Positions 27,302 through 37,189 of a stretch of 64,000 nt of DNA are shown one piece after another. This stretch comes from RPQJ01 sp963712815. GTDB taxonomy: Bacteria; Pseudomonadota; Gammaproteobacteria; Steroidobacterales; Steroidobacteraceae. Below the pieces are notes generated by a model. The model was not told the origin of the DNA. It did not search any database and saw nothing but the letters and a program-made list of their open reading frames with translations. The stretch is taken from contig CAVQJL010000012.1 of NCBI GenBank assembly GCA_963712815.1, forward strand, positions 744,001-808,000, read 5' to 3'. Every line of letters starts with the position of its first letter. Position 1 is the first letter of the stretch. The position numbers and the translations under genes are program-made.

Positions 27302-28470
27302 AGCCCGAGCTGGCGAGCGGCCAGTTCCTTCATGATCTCCTCGGCCCCGCCGCCGATCATGTTGACCTTGACCTCGCGGTAGATGCGCTCGGAGCGCGTG
27401 CCGCGCATGTAGCCCATGCCGCCGAGCGTCTGCACCGCAGCGTCGGCGCAGAACTGCATGCAGCGCGTCGCGACGTTCTTGAGCATGCAGATCGAGGCGA
27501 TCAGCGACGCGTCGCCCGCCGGGCTGCGGTCGAGCCGCCAGGCGGTCTCCTCGAGCATCGCGCGCGCCGCCTCGATGCTCGCCAGCATGTCCACCAGCCG
27601 GTGGCGCACAACCTGGTGGTCGGCCAGGCGCTTGCCGAAGGTGCGCCGCTCGCGCGCCCAGTCGAGCGCCTCCTGGTAGCAGACCCAGGCGAATCCCACG
27701 GCGCTCGCGGCCAGCGAGAACCGCTCGGCGTTGAAGTTCTGCATGACGGCGAGGAAGCCCGCCCCCTCGGGCCCGATCAGGTTGCCCGCAGGCACGCGGC
27801 AGTTCTCGAAGCGCAAGTGGGCGGTGTCGGACGACCACCAGCCCATCTTGGCGAGCGGCGTGCGCGTGAGCCCGGGCGTGTCGCCCGCCACGAGCAGCAG
27901 GGACAGGCCGCGCGCACCCTTGGCCTCGGGATCGGTGCGCACCGCGACGGTGAGGTAGTCGGCGCGCAACCCGGAGGTGATGAAGGTCTTCTCCCCGTTG
28001 ACCACGTAGTGGTCATCTTCACGAGCGGCGGTCGTCCTCAGCGCCGCGACGTCCGATCCGCCCGAGGGCTCGGTGATCGCCAGCGCCGCGATGCGCTCGC
28101 CGGCCAGCACGGACGGCAGCACGCGACGCTTGAGCTCCTCGCTGCCGAAGGTCACCAACGGCGGCGAGCCGATGGTGTGCGACATCAGGGAGGCCACGAC
28201 CCCGCCCGAGCCCGCCTGCGCGAGCTCCAGGCTCGCCACCAGGCGATGGAAGTAATCGACGCCGGGGACGCCGCCGTACTCTTCGGGGAAGCCGAGCCCG
28301 AGCAGGCCGACCCCGGCCGCCTTGCGGTACAGCTCCCGCGGGAAGGTGCCGGCCTCGTCCCAGTCGGCTGCGTGCGGCGTGATCTCCTTCGCGACGAAGC
28401 GCCGCAAGGTCTCGCGCAGGCCCAGGTGGTCCGGGCGGTAGTAGGCCGGGTTCAGGCGCAGCTCGTCCAT
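27298..28470 (-). CDS. Acyl-CoA dehydrogenase
   Basis: A 390-aa FAD enzyme that forms trans-2-enoyl-CoA. ALAITEPSGGSDVAAL is the flavin/substrate signature and QTLGGMGYMRGTRSERIYREVKVNMIGGGAEEIM is the C-terminal signature; the Glu of GGGAEEI is in the position of the catalytic-region acid of the isovaleryl/short-branched group. ATG 28470 is chosen over an in-frame start at 28533 that would run across the divergent promoter. It diverges from the SDR gene by 61 bases and is coupled to its TetR regulator. A second, different acyl-CoA dehydrogenase is in the divergent operon, so the two probably act on successive intermediates. Confidence 0.88.
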   Translation of the reverse strand: MDELRLNPAYYRPDHLGLRETLRRFVAKEITPHAADWDEAGTFPRELYRKAAGVGLLGLGFPEEYGGVPGVDYFHRLVASLELAQAGSGGVVASLMSHTIGSPPLVTFGSEELKRRVLPSVLAGERIAALAITEPSGGSDVAALRTTAAREDDHYVVNGEKTFITSGLRADYLTVAVRTDPEAKGARGLSLLLVAGDTPGLTRTPLAKMGWWSSDTAHLRFENCRVPAGNLIGPEGAGFLAVMQNFNAERFSLAASAVGFAWVCYQEALDWARERRTFGKRLADHQVVRHRLVDMLASIEAARAMLEETAWRLDRSPAGDASLIASICMLKNVATRCMQFCADAAVQTLGGMGYMRGTRSERIYREVKVNMIGGGAEEIMKELAARQLGL

Positions 28471-28499
28471 GCGACGCCATGCTAGGGGAGGCCCTTTAT

Positions 28500-28515
28500 T
28501 CAAGCAAGCGCTTGA
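28500..28515. promoter_or_regulatory. Candidate TetR operator in the divergent promoter
   Basis: TCAAGC-AAGC-GCTTGA is an inverted repeat with 6-bp half-sites and a 4-bp spacer, and it contains the 10-bp palindrome CAAGCGCTTG (28505-28514). It is centred in the 61-base gap between the acyl-CoA dehydrogenase/TetR unit and the SDR operon, 17 bases before the SDR start. That is where a repressor of both directions would bind. Assignment to this TetR is inferred from position. Confidence 0.55.
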
Positions 28516-28531
28516 TTTAGGATCGGGCCCC

Positions 28532-29389
28532 ATGAGCTACCGCAGCGTGTTCCGACCCGGCCTGTTCACCGGCCAGACCGTCCTCGTCACCGGCGCGGGC
28601 AGCGGCATCGGCCGCTGCACCGCACACGAGCTCGCCGCACTCGGCGCACACGTGGTGCTGATCGGCCGCAGTGCCGAGAAACTCGCAGCGGTCGAGGCCG
28701 AGATCCACGCCGACGGCGGCGAGGCGAGCCACGCCCCATGCGACATCCGCGACGAGGACGCGGTCAAGGCCGCCGTGGCCGCGATCGTCGCTGCGCGCGG
28801 TCGCATCCACGGCCTCGTGAACAACGCAGGCGGGCAGTACCCCTCGCCGCTCGAGAACATCTCCGGGAAGGGCTGGCAGGCGGTGCTCAGCACCAATCTC
28901 ACTGGCGGCTTCCTGATGGCGCGCGAGTGCTACGTGCAGTGCATGCGCGCCCACGGCGGCGCCATCGTCAACATGCTCGCCGACATGTGGCACGGGATGC
29001 CGGGCATGGGGCACAGCGGCGCGGCACGTGCCGGCATGCTCAACTTCACCGAGACGGCCGCCTGCGAATGGGCGCCGGTCCGCGTCAACGCCGTGGCGCC
29101 CGGCTGGATCGCCTCGAGCGGCATGGACACCTATCCCGAGGCGATGAAGCCGCTGATCCAGGGCCTCGCGAAGCACGTTCCCGCCGGACGACTCGGCACC
29201 GAGGCCGAAGTGGCGGCGGCCATCGTGTTCCTGCTGTCGGAGGCCGCGGCATTCGTCTCGGGCGCCTGCCTGCGCATCGACGGCGCGGCACCGAACGCGC
29301 GCCGCCACTGGATGATGCCTTCGGGCAAGCCCGCCCCGCAGTTCGACGGCTTCCATCGCAGCCGCAAGCCGCGCGTGCTCGGGGACTGA
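28532..29389 (+). CDS. Short-chain dehydrogenase/reductase, PECR/2-enoyl-CoA-reductase-like
   Basis: A 285-aa Rossmann protein. VLVTGAGSGIGR (about residues 17-28) binds NAD(P) and NNAGG is the second signature. The usual YxxxK catalytic pair is absent: the region reads GHSGAARAGML, as in peroxisomal trans-2-enoyl-CoA reductase-like proteins, so it is unlikely to be a plain alcohol dehydrogenase. It is the first gene of the plus-strand operon, in the position of atuB in the acyclic-terpene cluster. Only two bases separate its stop from the GTG of the carboxylase beta gene. The C-terminal 35 residues (HWMMPSGKPAPQFDGF) extend past the normal SDR end. Confidence 0.85.
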   Translation: MSYRSVFRPGLFTGQTVLVTGAGSGIGRCTAHELAALGAHVVLIGRSAEKLAAVEAEIHADGGEASHAPCDIRDEDAVKAAVAAIVAARGRIHGLVNNAGGQYPSPLENISGKGWQAVLSTNLTGGFLMARECYVQCMRAHGGAIVNMLADMWHGMPGMGHSGAARAGMLNFTETAACEWAPVRVNAVAPGWIASSGMDTYPEAMKPLIQGLAKHVPAGRLGTEAEVAAAIVFLLSEAAAFVSGACLRIDGAAPNARRHWMMPSGKPAPQFDGFHRSRKPRVLGD

Positions 29390-29391
29390 GC

Positions 29392-31008
29392 GTGCCCGCC
29401 TTCCAGTCGTCCCTCGCGACGCAGGGCGAGGCGTTCGCCGACAACCGCGCGCACCTGCTCGCGCTCGTCGAGGAACTGCGGGGGATCGAGGCGCGCACCG
29501 AAGCGGCCTCGGCGCGATCCGCGCCGCGCTTCGCGAAGCGCGGGCAGTTGCTGCCTCGCGAGCGCCTCGGACTGCTGCTCGATGCCGGCGCGCCGTTCCT
29601 GCAGCTCTCGACCCTCGCGGGCTACCTGCTCGACGTCGTCGATCCGACGAAGACCGTGCCGGGCGGCGGCTGCATCGCAGGCGTAGGCCGCATCGCCGGC
29701 GTCACCTGCCTGGTCGTCGTCGACGACTCCGGCATCGAGGCCGGCGCGCTGCAGCCAATGGGACTCGAGAAGTTCCAGCGCGCGCAGCAGATCGCCCTCG
29801 AGAACCGCCTGCCCTTCGTGCATCTCGTCGAGTCCGCCGGCGCCAACTTGCTGCGCTACCGCGTCGAGGACTTCGTCAGCGGCGGCTCGCACTACTGCCG
29901 GCTCGCGAGGCTGTCGGCCGCGGGGCTGCCGGTGCTCACCCTGGTGCACGGCAGTGCCACCGCGGGCGGCGCCTACATGCCGGGGCTTTCGGACTACGTG
30001 ATCATGGTGCGAGACCGTGCACGCGCCTTCCTCGCCGGCCCGCCGCTGCTGCGTGCCGCGACCGGCGAGATCGCAACCGAGGAGGACCTCGGCGGCGCCG
30101 CCATGCACGCCACCGTGTCGGGCCTCGCCGAGTACCTCGCCGAGGACGACGCCGACGGCATTCGCATCCTGCGCGAACTGGTCGGTCACCTCGGCTGGCA
30201 GCGCTTCGACGCGCCGCTGCCCGTCGGACGCGCGCCGCTCTACCCGGCGGAGGAGCTGCTCGGCCTGATGCCGCGCGACGGCCGCAAGCCCGTGGACATG
30301 CGGGAGATCATCGCACGCCTCGTGGACGGCTCGGAGCTGCTCGAGTTCAAGGCCGGCTACGGCCCGGGCACGGTCTGCGCACACGCCGACATTCACGGCC
30401 TGCCGGTCGCGATCCTCACCAACAACGGTCCACTCGACCCCGCGGGCTCGGTGAAGGCCACGCACTTCATCCAGGCCAGCTGCCAGAGCGGCATCCCGCT
30501 GCTGTACCTGCAGAACACCACGGGTTACATCGTCGGCACGGAGTCGGAGCGCGGCGGGATGATCAAGCACGGTTCCAAGATGATCCAGGCGGTGGCCTGC
30601 GCGTCGGTGCCGCAGGTGACGGTGCAGTGCGGCGCGTCCTACGGCGCCGGGAACTACGGCATGTGCGGCCGCGGTTTCTCGCCGCGGTTCCTGTTCACGT
30701 GGCCCAATGCCCGCACTGCGGTGATGGGCGCCGAGCAAGCCGCCACGACCATGGCGATCGTGATGGAAGATTCGGCGCGCGCCAAGGGCCGTGAGCCGGA
30801 CCGCGCCCAGATCGACGGCCTGCGCGGCCTGATCACCGCGACCTTCGAGCGCCAGACCTCGGCTTTCTACACGTCGGGCCGCCTGCTCGACGACGGCGTC
30901 ATCGATCCCCGCGACACGCGACGCGTGCTCGGTTTCGTCCTGTCGCTCTTCCGTCGCGCCGAACGGGTGGCCCTGCGGCCGCTCGACTTCGGCGTCGCCC
31001 GACCTTAG
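29392..31008 (+). CDS. Acyl-CoA carboxylase beta subunit (geranyl-CoA/methylcrotonyl-CoA type)
   Basis: GTG start at 29392; 538 aa. Carboxyltransferase that moves CO2 from biotin to an enoyl-CoA. VESAGANLL, GSATAGGAYMPGLSDYVIMV and GASYGAGNYGMCGRGFSPRFLFTWPNARTAVMG form the two crotonase-like halves with their oxyanion glycines. The order SDR-beta-dehydrogenase-hydratase-alpha equals atuBCDEF; this subunit would be AtuC-like. Methylcrotonyl-CoA carboxylase of the leucine pathway (LiuB/MccB) is the alternative. The SAGANLL and LSDYVIMVRDRARAFLAGPPLL segments look to me closer to the geranyl-CoA group, but I cannot align it here. It works with the alpha subunit at 33025. Confidence 0.85.
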   Translation: MPAFQSSLATQGEAFADNRAHLLALVEELRGIEARTEAASARSAPRFAKRGQLLPRERLGLLLDAGAPFLQLSTLAGYLLDVVDPTKTVPGGGCIAGVGRIAGVTCLVVVDDSGIEAGALQPMGLEKFQRAQQIALENRLPFVHLVESAGANLLRYRVEDFVSGGSHYCRLARLSAAGLPVLTLVHGSATAGGAYMPGLSDYVIMVRDRARAFLAGPPLLRAATGEIATEEDLGGAAMHATVSGLAEYLAEDDADGIRILRELVGHLGWQRFDAPLPVGRAPLYPAEELLGLMPRDGRKPVDMREIIARLVDGSELLEFKAGYGPGTVCAHADIHGLPVAILTNNGPLDPAGSVKATHFIQASCQSGIPLLYLQNTTGYIVGTESERGGMIKHGSKMIQAVACASVPQVTVQCGASYGAGNYGMCGRGFSPRFLFTWPNARTAVMGAEQAATTMAIVMEDSARAKGREPDRAQIDGLRGLITATFERQTSAFYTSGRLLDDGVIDPRDTRRVLGFVLSLFRRAERVALRPLDFGVARP

Positions 31009-31023
31009 AACCTGGAGACCCGA

Positions 31024-32175
<1,152 letters not shown>

Positions 32176-32188
32176 GCGGGGAACCTTC

Positions 32189-33028
32189 ATGACTGCATCC
32201 GCCACTGCACCCGGCGACCTGCTGCAGGTCGAGCATCGCGGCGCGTTCTGGTTCGCCCGGCTGAACCGGCCGGACAAGCGCAATGCGCTCTCCGACGCGC
32301 TGGTCGAGGCACTCTCAGCCCTGCTCGAGCGCGTCGGCGCGGACCTCGAGGCACGCGCACTGGTGATCTCGGGCGCCGGCGGGCACTTCTGCGCGGGCGC
32401 CGATTTCGCGGGCTTTCTCGCACTGATGCAGACGGCGCCGGGACAGGCAGACGACCCGATCGCACGCTACAACCGCGGCTTCGGCGCAATGCTCGAGCGC
32501 GTCGCGGCACTGCCCGTGCCGACCATCGCGGTGGTCAGCGGCGTCGCCATGGGCGGCGGCTGCGGGCTCGCGGCCGCCTGCGACCGCGTCATCGCCGCCG
32601 AGGACGCGACCTTCGCCATGCCCGAGGTCACGATCGGCGTCGCGCCTGCGCAGATCGCGCCCTTCGTCGTCAGGCGTGCCGGGGCGCGCCGGGCGCGCTG
32701 GCTGATGCTCGGCGGCGCGCGGCTCAAGGGCGGGGACGCGCAGGCGCAGGGCCTCGCTGACGTGGTCGTGCCGTCGAGCGGACTCGGCGCAGCCCTGGAG
32801 CGCGAGCTGCGCCTGCTCGCCACGGCCGAGCCTGCCGCGCTGCGCGCCACCAAGCGCATCGTCAATCGAACGCTCGAGGCGTCGCTCGCGGACTCGCTCG
32901 ACGCGGCGGCGCTCGAGTTCGCCGGCCTGCTGCGCCACGGCGCGGCGCGCGAAGGCATCGCAGCCACCGCCGGCCGCCGCGCCCCGGCCTGGGCGGCACC
33001 GCTGCCCGAGCTGCCGGAATTCCCGTGA
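32189..33028 (+). CDS. Enoyl-CoA hydratase family protein (AtuE/LiuC-like)
   Basis: A 279-aa crotonase. NRPDKRNALSDALVEAL opens the fold; GAGGHFCAGADFAGFL and SGVAMGGGCGLAAACDRVIA supply the oxyanion-hole amides. A possible catalytic acid is in the FAMPEVTIGVAPAQIAP block. In an Atu-like pathway this enzyme would hydrate the carboxylated product (isohexenylglutaconyl-CoA); in a leucine pathway it would hydrate 3-methylglutaconyl-CoA. Its TGA overlaps the GTG of the alpha-subunit gene (GTGA). The C-terminus AWAAPLPELPEFP is Pro-rich and outside the fold. Confidence 0.85.
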   Translation: MTASATAPGDLLQVEHRGAFWFARLNRPDKRNALSDALVEALSALLERVGADLEARALVISGAGGHFCAGADFAGFLALMQTAPGQADDPIARYNRGFGAMLERVAALPVPTIAVVSGVAMGGGCGLAAACDRVIAAEDATFAMPEVTIGVAPAQIAPFVVRRAGARRARWLMLGGARLKGGDAQAQGLADVVVPSSGLGAALERELRLLATAEPAALRATKRIVNRTLEASLADSLDAAALEFAGLLRHGAAREGIAATAGRRAPAWAAPLPELPEFP

Positions 33029-35049
33029 GGACACTGAACCGGCTGCTGATCGCCAACCGCGGCGAGATCGCCGTGCGCATCGCGCGCACGGCGCGCCGGA
33101 TGGGAATCGCCACGATCGCGGTCTGCTCGGACGCCGATCGCGGCGCCCCGCACGTCCTCGCCTGCGACGAGCACGTGCCGATCGGCGGCACGTCGCCGGC
33201 CGACTCGTACCTCGTCGTCGACAAGATCCTCGGCGCCGCGCGCACCACCGGCGCGCAGGCGATCCACCCGGGCTACGGGTTCCTCTCCGAGAACGCGGCC
33301 TTCGCCGCCGCCGTGGAGGACGCGGGCTTCGTGTTCGTCGGCCCTCCGGCCGCTGCGATCGAGGCCATGGGCGACAAGGCACGCGCGCGCCAGCGCATGG
33401 CTGCGGCCGGAATCCCGGTGGTGCCTGGCTACGACGGCGATTCGCAGGACGAGGCGCTTCTCGTGGCCGAGGCAACCCGCATCGGGTTTCCGGTCATGGT
33501 CAAGGCGGCGGCCGGCGGCGGCGGCCGCGGCATGCGCCGGGTGGAGCGCGTCGACGACCTGCCTGCGGCGCTCGCGAGCGCTGCCTCCGAGGCCGCCAAG
33601 GCCTTCGGCAGCGGACGGCTGATCCTCGAGCGCGCCGTGATCGAGCCGCGGCACGTCGAGATCCAGGTGTTCGCGGACCGGCACGGCCACGCCGTGCACC
33701 TCGGCGAGCGCGACTGCTCCGTGCAGCGGCGGCACCAGAAGATCGTCGAGGAAGCGCCCTCATCCGCCGTGGACGCGGTGCTGCGCGAGCGCATGGGCCA
33801 GGCAGCCGTGGCCGTGGCGCGCGAGATCGGCTACGTGGGCGCAGGTACGGTCGAATTCCTGCTCGACCGCGAGGGCCGCTTCTACTTCATGGAAATGAAC
33901 ACGCGGCTGCAGGTCGAGCACCCGGTGACCGAACTCGTCACGGGGCTCGACCTGGTCGAGCTGCAGCTGCGCGTGGCACGCGGTGAACCGCTGGCCCTGG
34001 CGCAGGAGGAGATCCGCCTCTGCGGTCACGCGGTCGAGGTGCGGCTGTGTGCCGAGGAACCCGCCGACGATTTCCTGCCGCGCAGCGGCACGGTGCTCGA
34101 CTGGCGGCCCGAGCCGCTCGCGCGCTGCGACCACGCGCTCGCGGTCGGCATGTCGGTGAGCCCGCACTACGACTCCATGCTCGCCAAGGTGATCGCGCAC
34201 GGCGCGACCCGGGCCGAGGCCCTCGATCGCCTGGCGCTGGCACTCGATCGAACCGTCCTGCTCGGCGTGCCCTCGAATCGTGCCTTCCTCGCCCGCGTGC
34301 TGCGCCACCCGGGCTTCGCGGACGGAGCGACGGTCTCCACCGGCTTCATCGAGCGCCATTTCCCGCGGGGCACGGACCGCGCCGTCGCCCCGGACGAGGC
34401 AACCTGGTCGCTCGCCGCCTGGCTGTCGCTCGCCGCCGCGCCCGAGGGCAAACACGACGGCGACCACGGCCGGGAGTGGCGACACTGGAGCAACGCACGA
34501 CCGCTGCCGACGCCGTGGCGGCTTCGATGGCGTGCGCCACAGACGCTGGCAGAGCAGGCTGATGTCGAGCGCACGGGCCACGTACGGCTCGCTCCCAGCG
34601 GCGCGACGCTCGAGTCGCTGGGTGCGTGCGCACCGGCCAGCGCTGCAGTCACCGGCACGCCCGTGCCGCCATGCAGCGACGGCGAGGTCGAGGTGGACGG
34701 CGTCGCCCTTGCCTATCGCTACGCGTGGGAGGGTGCAACGCTCTGGCTGCACACCCGCCGCGGCGACTTCGCCTTCGACTGCCTGCGACGCGTACCGCGG
34801 CGCTCGGCCGCCGACCTGGCCGCCCAGGCGGACGAGGTGCGCGCGGCCATCAACGGCCGCGTGCTCGAGGTGCCCGTGGCGGCCGGCGCAGAGGTCGCGT
34901 CCGGGCAGCGGCTGTGCACGCTCGAAGCCATGAAGATGGAGCACGTGTTGCACGCGCCGCGCAACGGAGTGATCGCCACGATCGAGGTCGAGGCCGGGCA
35001 GCAGGTCGCGCCGGGCCAGGTCCTGATGCGCTACGAACGAGGTGCCTGA
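33025..35049 (+). CDS. Acyl-CoA carboxylase alpha subunit (biotin carboxylase and biotin carrier)
   Basis: GTG start at 33025, coupled to the hydratase stop. 674 aa. Biotin carboxylase domain about residues 1-445: RLLIANRGEIAVRIARTARR, KAAAGGGGRGMRRV (ATP glycine loop), ERDCSVQRRHQKIVEEAPS and EMNTRLQVEHPVTE. A linker/BT-like domain (about 450-590) follows, then the biotinyl domain with LEAMKMEH, whose Lys near residue 637 is biotinylated. It charges the beta subunit at 29392; together they form a geranyl-CoA or methylcrotonyl-CoA carboxylase in the cytoplasm. Stop and next ATG overlap (TGATG). Confidence 0.92.
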   Translation: MRTLNRLLIANRGEIAVRIARTARRMGIATIAVCSDADRGAPHVLACDEHVPIGGTSPADSYLVVDKILGAARTTGAQAIHPGYGFLSENAAFAAAVEDAGFVFVGPPAAAIEAMGDKARARQRMAAAGIPVVPGYDGDSQDEALLVAEATRIGFPVMVKAAAGGGGRGMRRVERVDDLPAALASAASEAAKAFGSGRLILERAVIEPRHVEIQVFADRHGHAVHLGERDCSVQRRHQKIVEEAPSSAVDAVLRERMGQAAVAVAREIGYVGAGTVEFLLDREGRFYFMEMNTRLQVEHPVTELVTGLDLVELQLRVARGEPLALAQEEIRLCGHAVEVRLCAEEPADDFLPRSGTVLDWRPEPLARCDHALAVGMSVSPHYDSMLAKVIAHGATRAEALDRLALALDRTVLLGVPSNRAFLARVLRHPGFADGATVSTGFIERHFPRGTDRAVAPDEATWSLAAWLSLAAAPEGKHDGDHGREWRHWSNARPLPTPWRLRWRAPQTLAEQADVERTGHVRLAPSGATLESLGACAPASAAVTGTPVPPCSDGEVEVDGVALAYRYAWEGATLWLHTRRGDFAFDCLRRVPRRSAADLAAQADEVRAAINGRVLEVPVAAGAEVASGQRLCTLEAMKMEHVLHAPRNGVIATIEVEAGQQVAPGQVLMRYERGA

Positions 35050-35909
35050 TGTCGAAGACGATCGTCACCTGCGCTCTCACCGGCGTGCTCACCGATCCAG
35101 CGCAGCACCACGTCCCCGTGACGCCGGAGCAGATGGCGCGCGAGGCGCGCGCGGCGTTCGACGCCGGCGCCTCGGTGATGCACGTGCACTTCCGCCAGCA
35201 GACGCCGGGCCTCGGCCACCTGCCCTCGTGGGAACCGGCGGTGGCTGCGGAAATCGCCGAGGCCATCCGCGACGCCTGCCCGGGCGTGATCTTCAACCAG
35301 TCCACCGGCGTGGTCGGGCCCGACATCGCGGGGCCCGCCGCCTGCATCCGCGCCATCCGTCCCGAGATCGCCGCCTGCAACGCCGGCTCGCTCAATTACC
35401 TGAAAGTGAGGAGCGACGGCTCGTGGGCGTGGCGGCCGATGCTGTTCGACAACCCGGTCGAGAAAGTCGCCGCCTTCCTCGAGGTGATGAAAGAGACGGG
35501 CGCGCTGCCCGAGTTCGAGTGCTTTGACACCGGCATCGTGCGCACGGTGGCGATGTACGCCCGCACCGGGCTCTACGAGGGCCACCTCGACTACAACTTC
35601 GTGATGGGCGTCGAATCCGGCATGCCCGCGGATCCCGAGCTGCTGCCGATCCTTATGCGCCTCCTCGCCCCCGCGGCCACCTGGCAGGTGACAGCGATCG
35701 GGCGCGCCAATGTCTGGCCGCTGCACCGACGCACGGCGGAACTCGGCGGCAACCTGCGCACCGGGCTCGAGGACACCTTCTACCTGCCCGACGGCAGCAA
35801 GGCCACGAGCAACGGTCCGCTGATCGAGGCGATCGTGCGCCTCGCCCGCGAATCCGGCCGCGAGATTGCGAGCCCGGCCGAGGCGCGTAGCATCCTGCAC
35901 ATCCAGTGA
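35049..35909 (+). CDS. BKACE-family beta-keto acid cleavage enzyme (DUF849)
   Basis: A 286-aa Zn TIM-barrel. IVTCALTGVLTD, AREARAAFDAGASVMHVHFR (His-x-His zinc ligands), FNQSTG, and GLEDTFYLPDGSKATSN near the end are family hallmarks. BKACE enzymes condense a beta-keto acid with acetyl-CoA, releasing acetoacetate and a new acyl-CoA; 3-keto-5-aminohexanoate cleavage enzyme is the founding case. In this operon it could split the 3-oxo acid made after carboxylation and hydration, replacing the thiolase or lyase step. It is not part of the standard atu or liu sets. Start overlaps the alpha-subunit stop and its end overlaps the next gene's GTG. Confidence 0.87.
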   Translation: MSKTIVTCALTGVLTDPAQHHVPVTPEQMAREARAAFDAGASVMHVHFRQQTPGLGHLPSWEPAVAAEIAEAIRDACPGVIFNQSTGVVGPDIAGPAACIRAIRPEIAACNAGSLNYLKVRSDGSWAWRPMLFDNPVEKVAAFLEVMKETGALPEFECFDTGIVRTVAMYARTGLYEGHLDYNFVMGVESGMPADPELLPILMRLLAPAATWQVTAIGRANVWPLHRRTAELGGNLRTGLEDTFYLPDGSKATSNGPLIEAIVRLARESGREIASPAEARSILHIQ

Positions 35910-37117
35910 ATGCCGCCCCGCGGGGTGGCGGGGGAATCGCCGTGAGACGGGCACTGAAAATCACGGGCGCGCTGCTGCTCGCCCTGCTCGGCTACCTCGC
36001 CCTCTGGCCCGTGCCGATCGAGCCCGTGGCCTGGGAGGCGCCGACGTTCAAGGGCTATGCGGGCCCGCATGCAGTCAACGAGCGGCTCGCGGCTGTCACG
36101 CAGGTGGACGTGTCCCCGGAGGTCGGTCCAGAGCACATCGACTTCGGTCCGGACGGGAAGCTCTACACCGGCGTGGAATCCGGGGCGATCCTGCGTATGA
36201 ACCCGGACGGCTCGCAGGTCGAGGTCGTGGTGAACACCGGCGGTCGTCCGCTCGGCTTCGACTTCACCGGCGCCGGCCGCCTCATCGTGGCCGATGCAAT
36301 GAAGGGCCTGCTGGCAATCGGGCCCGACGGCTCGATCGCCGTGCTCGCGGACCAGTTCGACGGTGATCCGATTCGATACGCCGACGCGGTGGTGATCGCC
36401 TCGGACGGCCGCATGTACTTCACCGACGCCACGCGACGCTTCTCGCCGCAGCAGCTGGGTACGTTCGACGCTTCAGTGCTCGACATCCTCGAGCATTCCT
36501 GCACGGGCCGGGTGCTGGTGCATGAGCCCGAGGCGGGCCGAACCGCTCTCCTGATCGGCGGGCTGTGCTTCCCGAACGGGGTCGCTCTCTCCGCCGACGA
36601 ACGGCACCTGTACATCGCCGAGACCGGCGAGTACCGGATCTGGAAGGTGGACGTGTCTGCGCGGGGACTCGATGCGCGGTCGGCGCTGGCATCCGTTGAC
36701 GCTCGCGCCCGGGTGATTGCCTCCAACCTGCCGGGATTCCCCGACAACCTGACCCGCAGCACCGACGGCCGCCTCTGGACCGGGCTCACCAAGCCGCGCG
36801 CTGCGGCCATCGACCGCATGGCCGCGATGCCATGGCTGCGGTCCGTGACGCTCCGGCTGCCGAAGTCGCTGTGGCCGGTACCACCCACCTACGGTCACGT
36901 CATCGCCTTCGACGAGGACGGCCGGGTCGTGTCCGACCTTCAGGATCCGGCCGGCCGTCTCGCGGAAACCAGCGGGGTCACCGAACACGGCGGGCGGCTG
37001 TACGTCCACAGCCTGCACGCGCCGGCGTTCGGCGTGCTGGACGCCGCGGCCGCAGGCCTGCCGCGGGCCGGATCACCAGAAGATCTGGAAGTCGTAGAGG
37101 GCCCGGCCCAGGAGTAA
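35906..37117 (+). CDS. SMP-30/strictosidine-synthase-like beta-propeller protein, membrane anchored
   Basis: GTG at 35906 overlaps the BKACE stop (GTGA); a GTG at 35942 is an alternative start nearer the membrane helix. 403 aa from the first start. A single N-terminal helix (ALKITGALLLALLGYLALWPV) should anchor the protein in the inner membrane with the propeller in the periplasm. EHIDFGPDGKLYTG, YADAVVIASDGRMYFTDATRRF, LCFPNGVALSADERHLYIAETGEYRIW and LPGFPDNLTRSTDGRLW are the repeated blades of the gluconolactonase/strictosidine synthase superfamily, which hydrolyse lactones or esters at a metal centre. As last gene of the terpene-like operon it may open a lactone; this is inference. Confidence 0.82.
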   Translation: MNAAPRGGGGIAVRRALKITGALLLALLGYLALWPVPIEPVAWEAPTFKGYAGPHAVNERLAAVTQVDVSPEVGPEHIDFGPDGKLYTGVESGAILRMNPDGSQVEVVVNTGGRPLGFDFTGAGRLIVADAMKGLLAIGPDGSIAVLADQFDGDPIRYADAVVIASDGRMYFTDATRRFSPQQLGTFDASVLDILEHSCTGRVLVHEPEAGRTALLIGGLCFPNGVALSADERHLYIAETGEYRIWKVDVSARGLDARSALASVDARARVIASNLPGFPDNLTRSTDGRLWTGLTKPRAAAIDRMAAMPWLRSVTLRLPKSLWPVPPTYGHVIAFDEDGRVVSDLQDPAGRLAETSGVTEHGGRLYVHSLHAPAFGVLDAAAAGLPRAGSPEDLEVVEGPAQE

Positions 37118-37189
37118 CAGGGTTGCGGCGGTCGCGACCAGAAGCGTCGCGGTCAGGGCAAACAGATAGGTCGATTCCTGCGTGAACAT
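37073..37189 (-). CDS. 38-residue single-helix membrane protein
   Basis: Starts MFTQESTYLFALTATLL and ends RALYDFQIFW before TGA 37073-37075. A near-perfect ribosome-binding site AGGAGG sits four bases upstream of the ATG, which strongly supports translation. One hydrophobic helix (about residues 8-27, LFALTATLLVATAATLLLLG) is followed by a short aromatic tail. The small size suggests a subunit or regulator of a membrane complex. It overlaps the last 45 bases of the SMP-30-like gene on the opposite strand. Its promoter would lie in 37190-37480, divergent from the LysR gene. I do not recognise the family. Confidence 0.55.
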   Translation of the reverse strand: MFTQESTYLFALTATLLVATAATLLLLGRALYDFQIFW

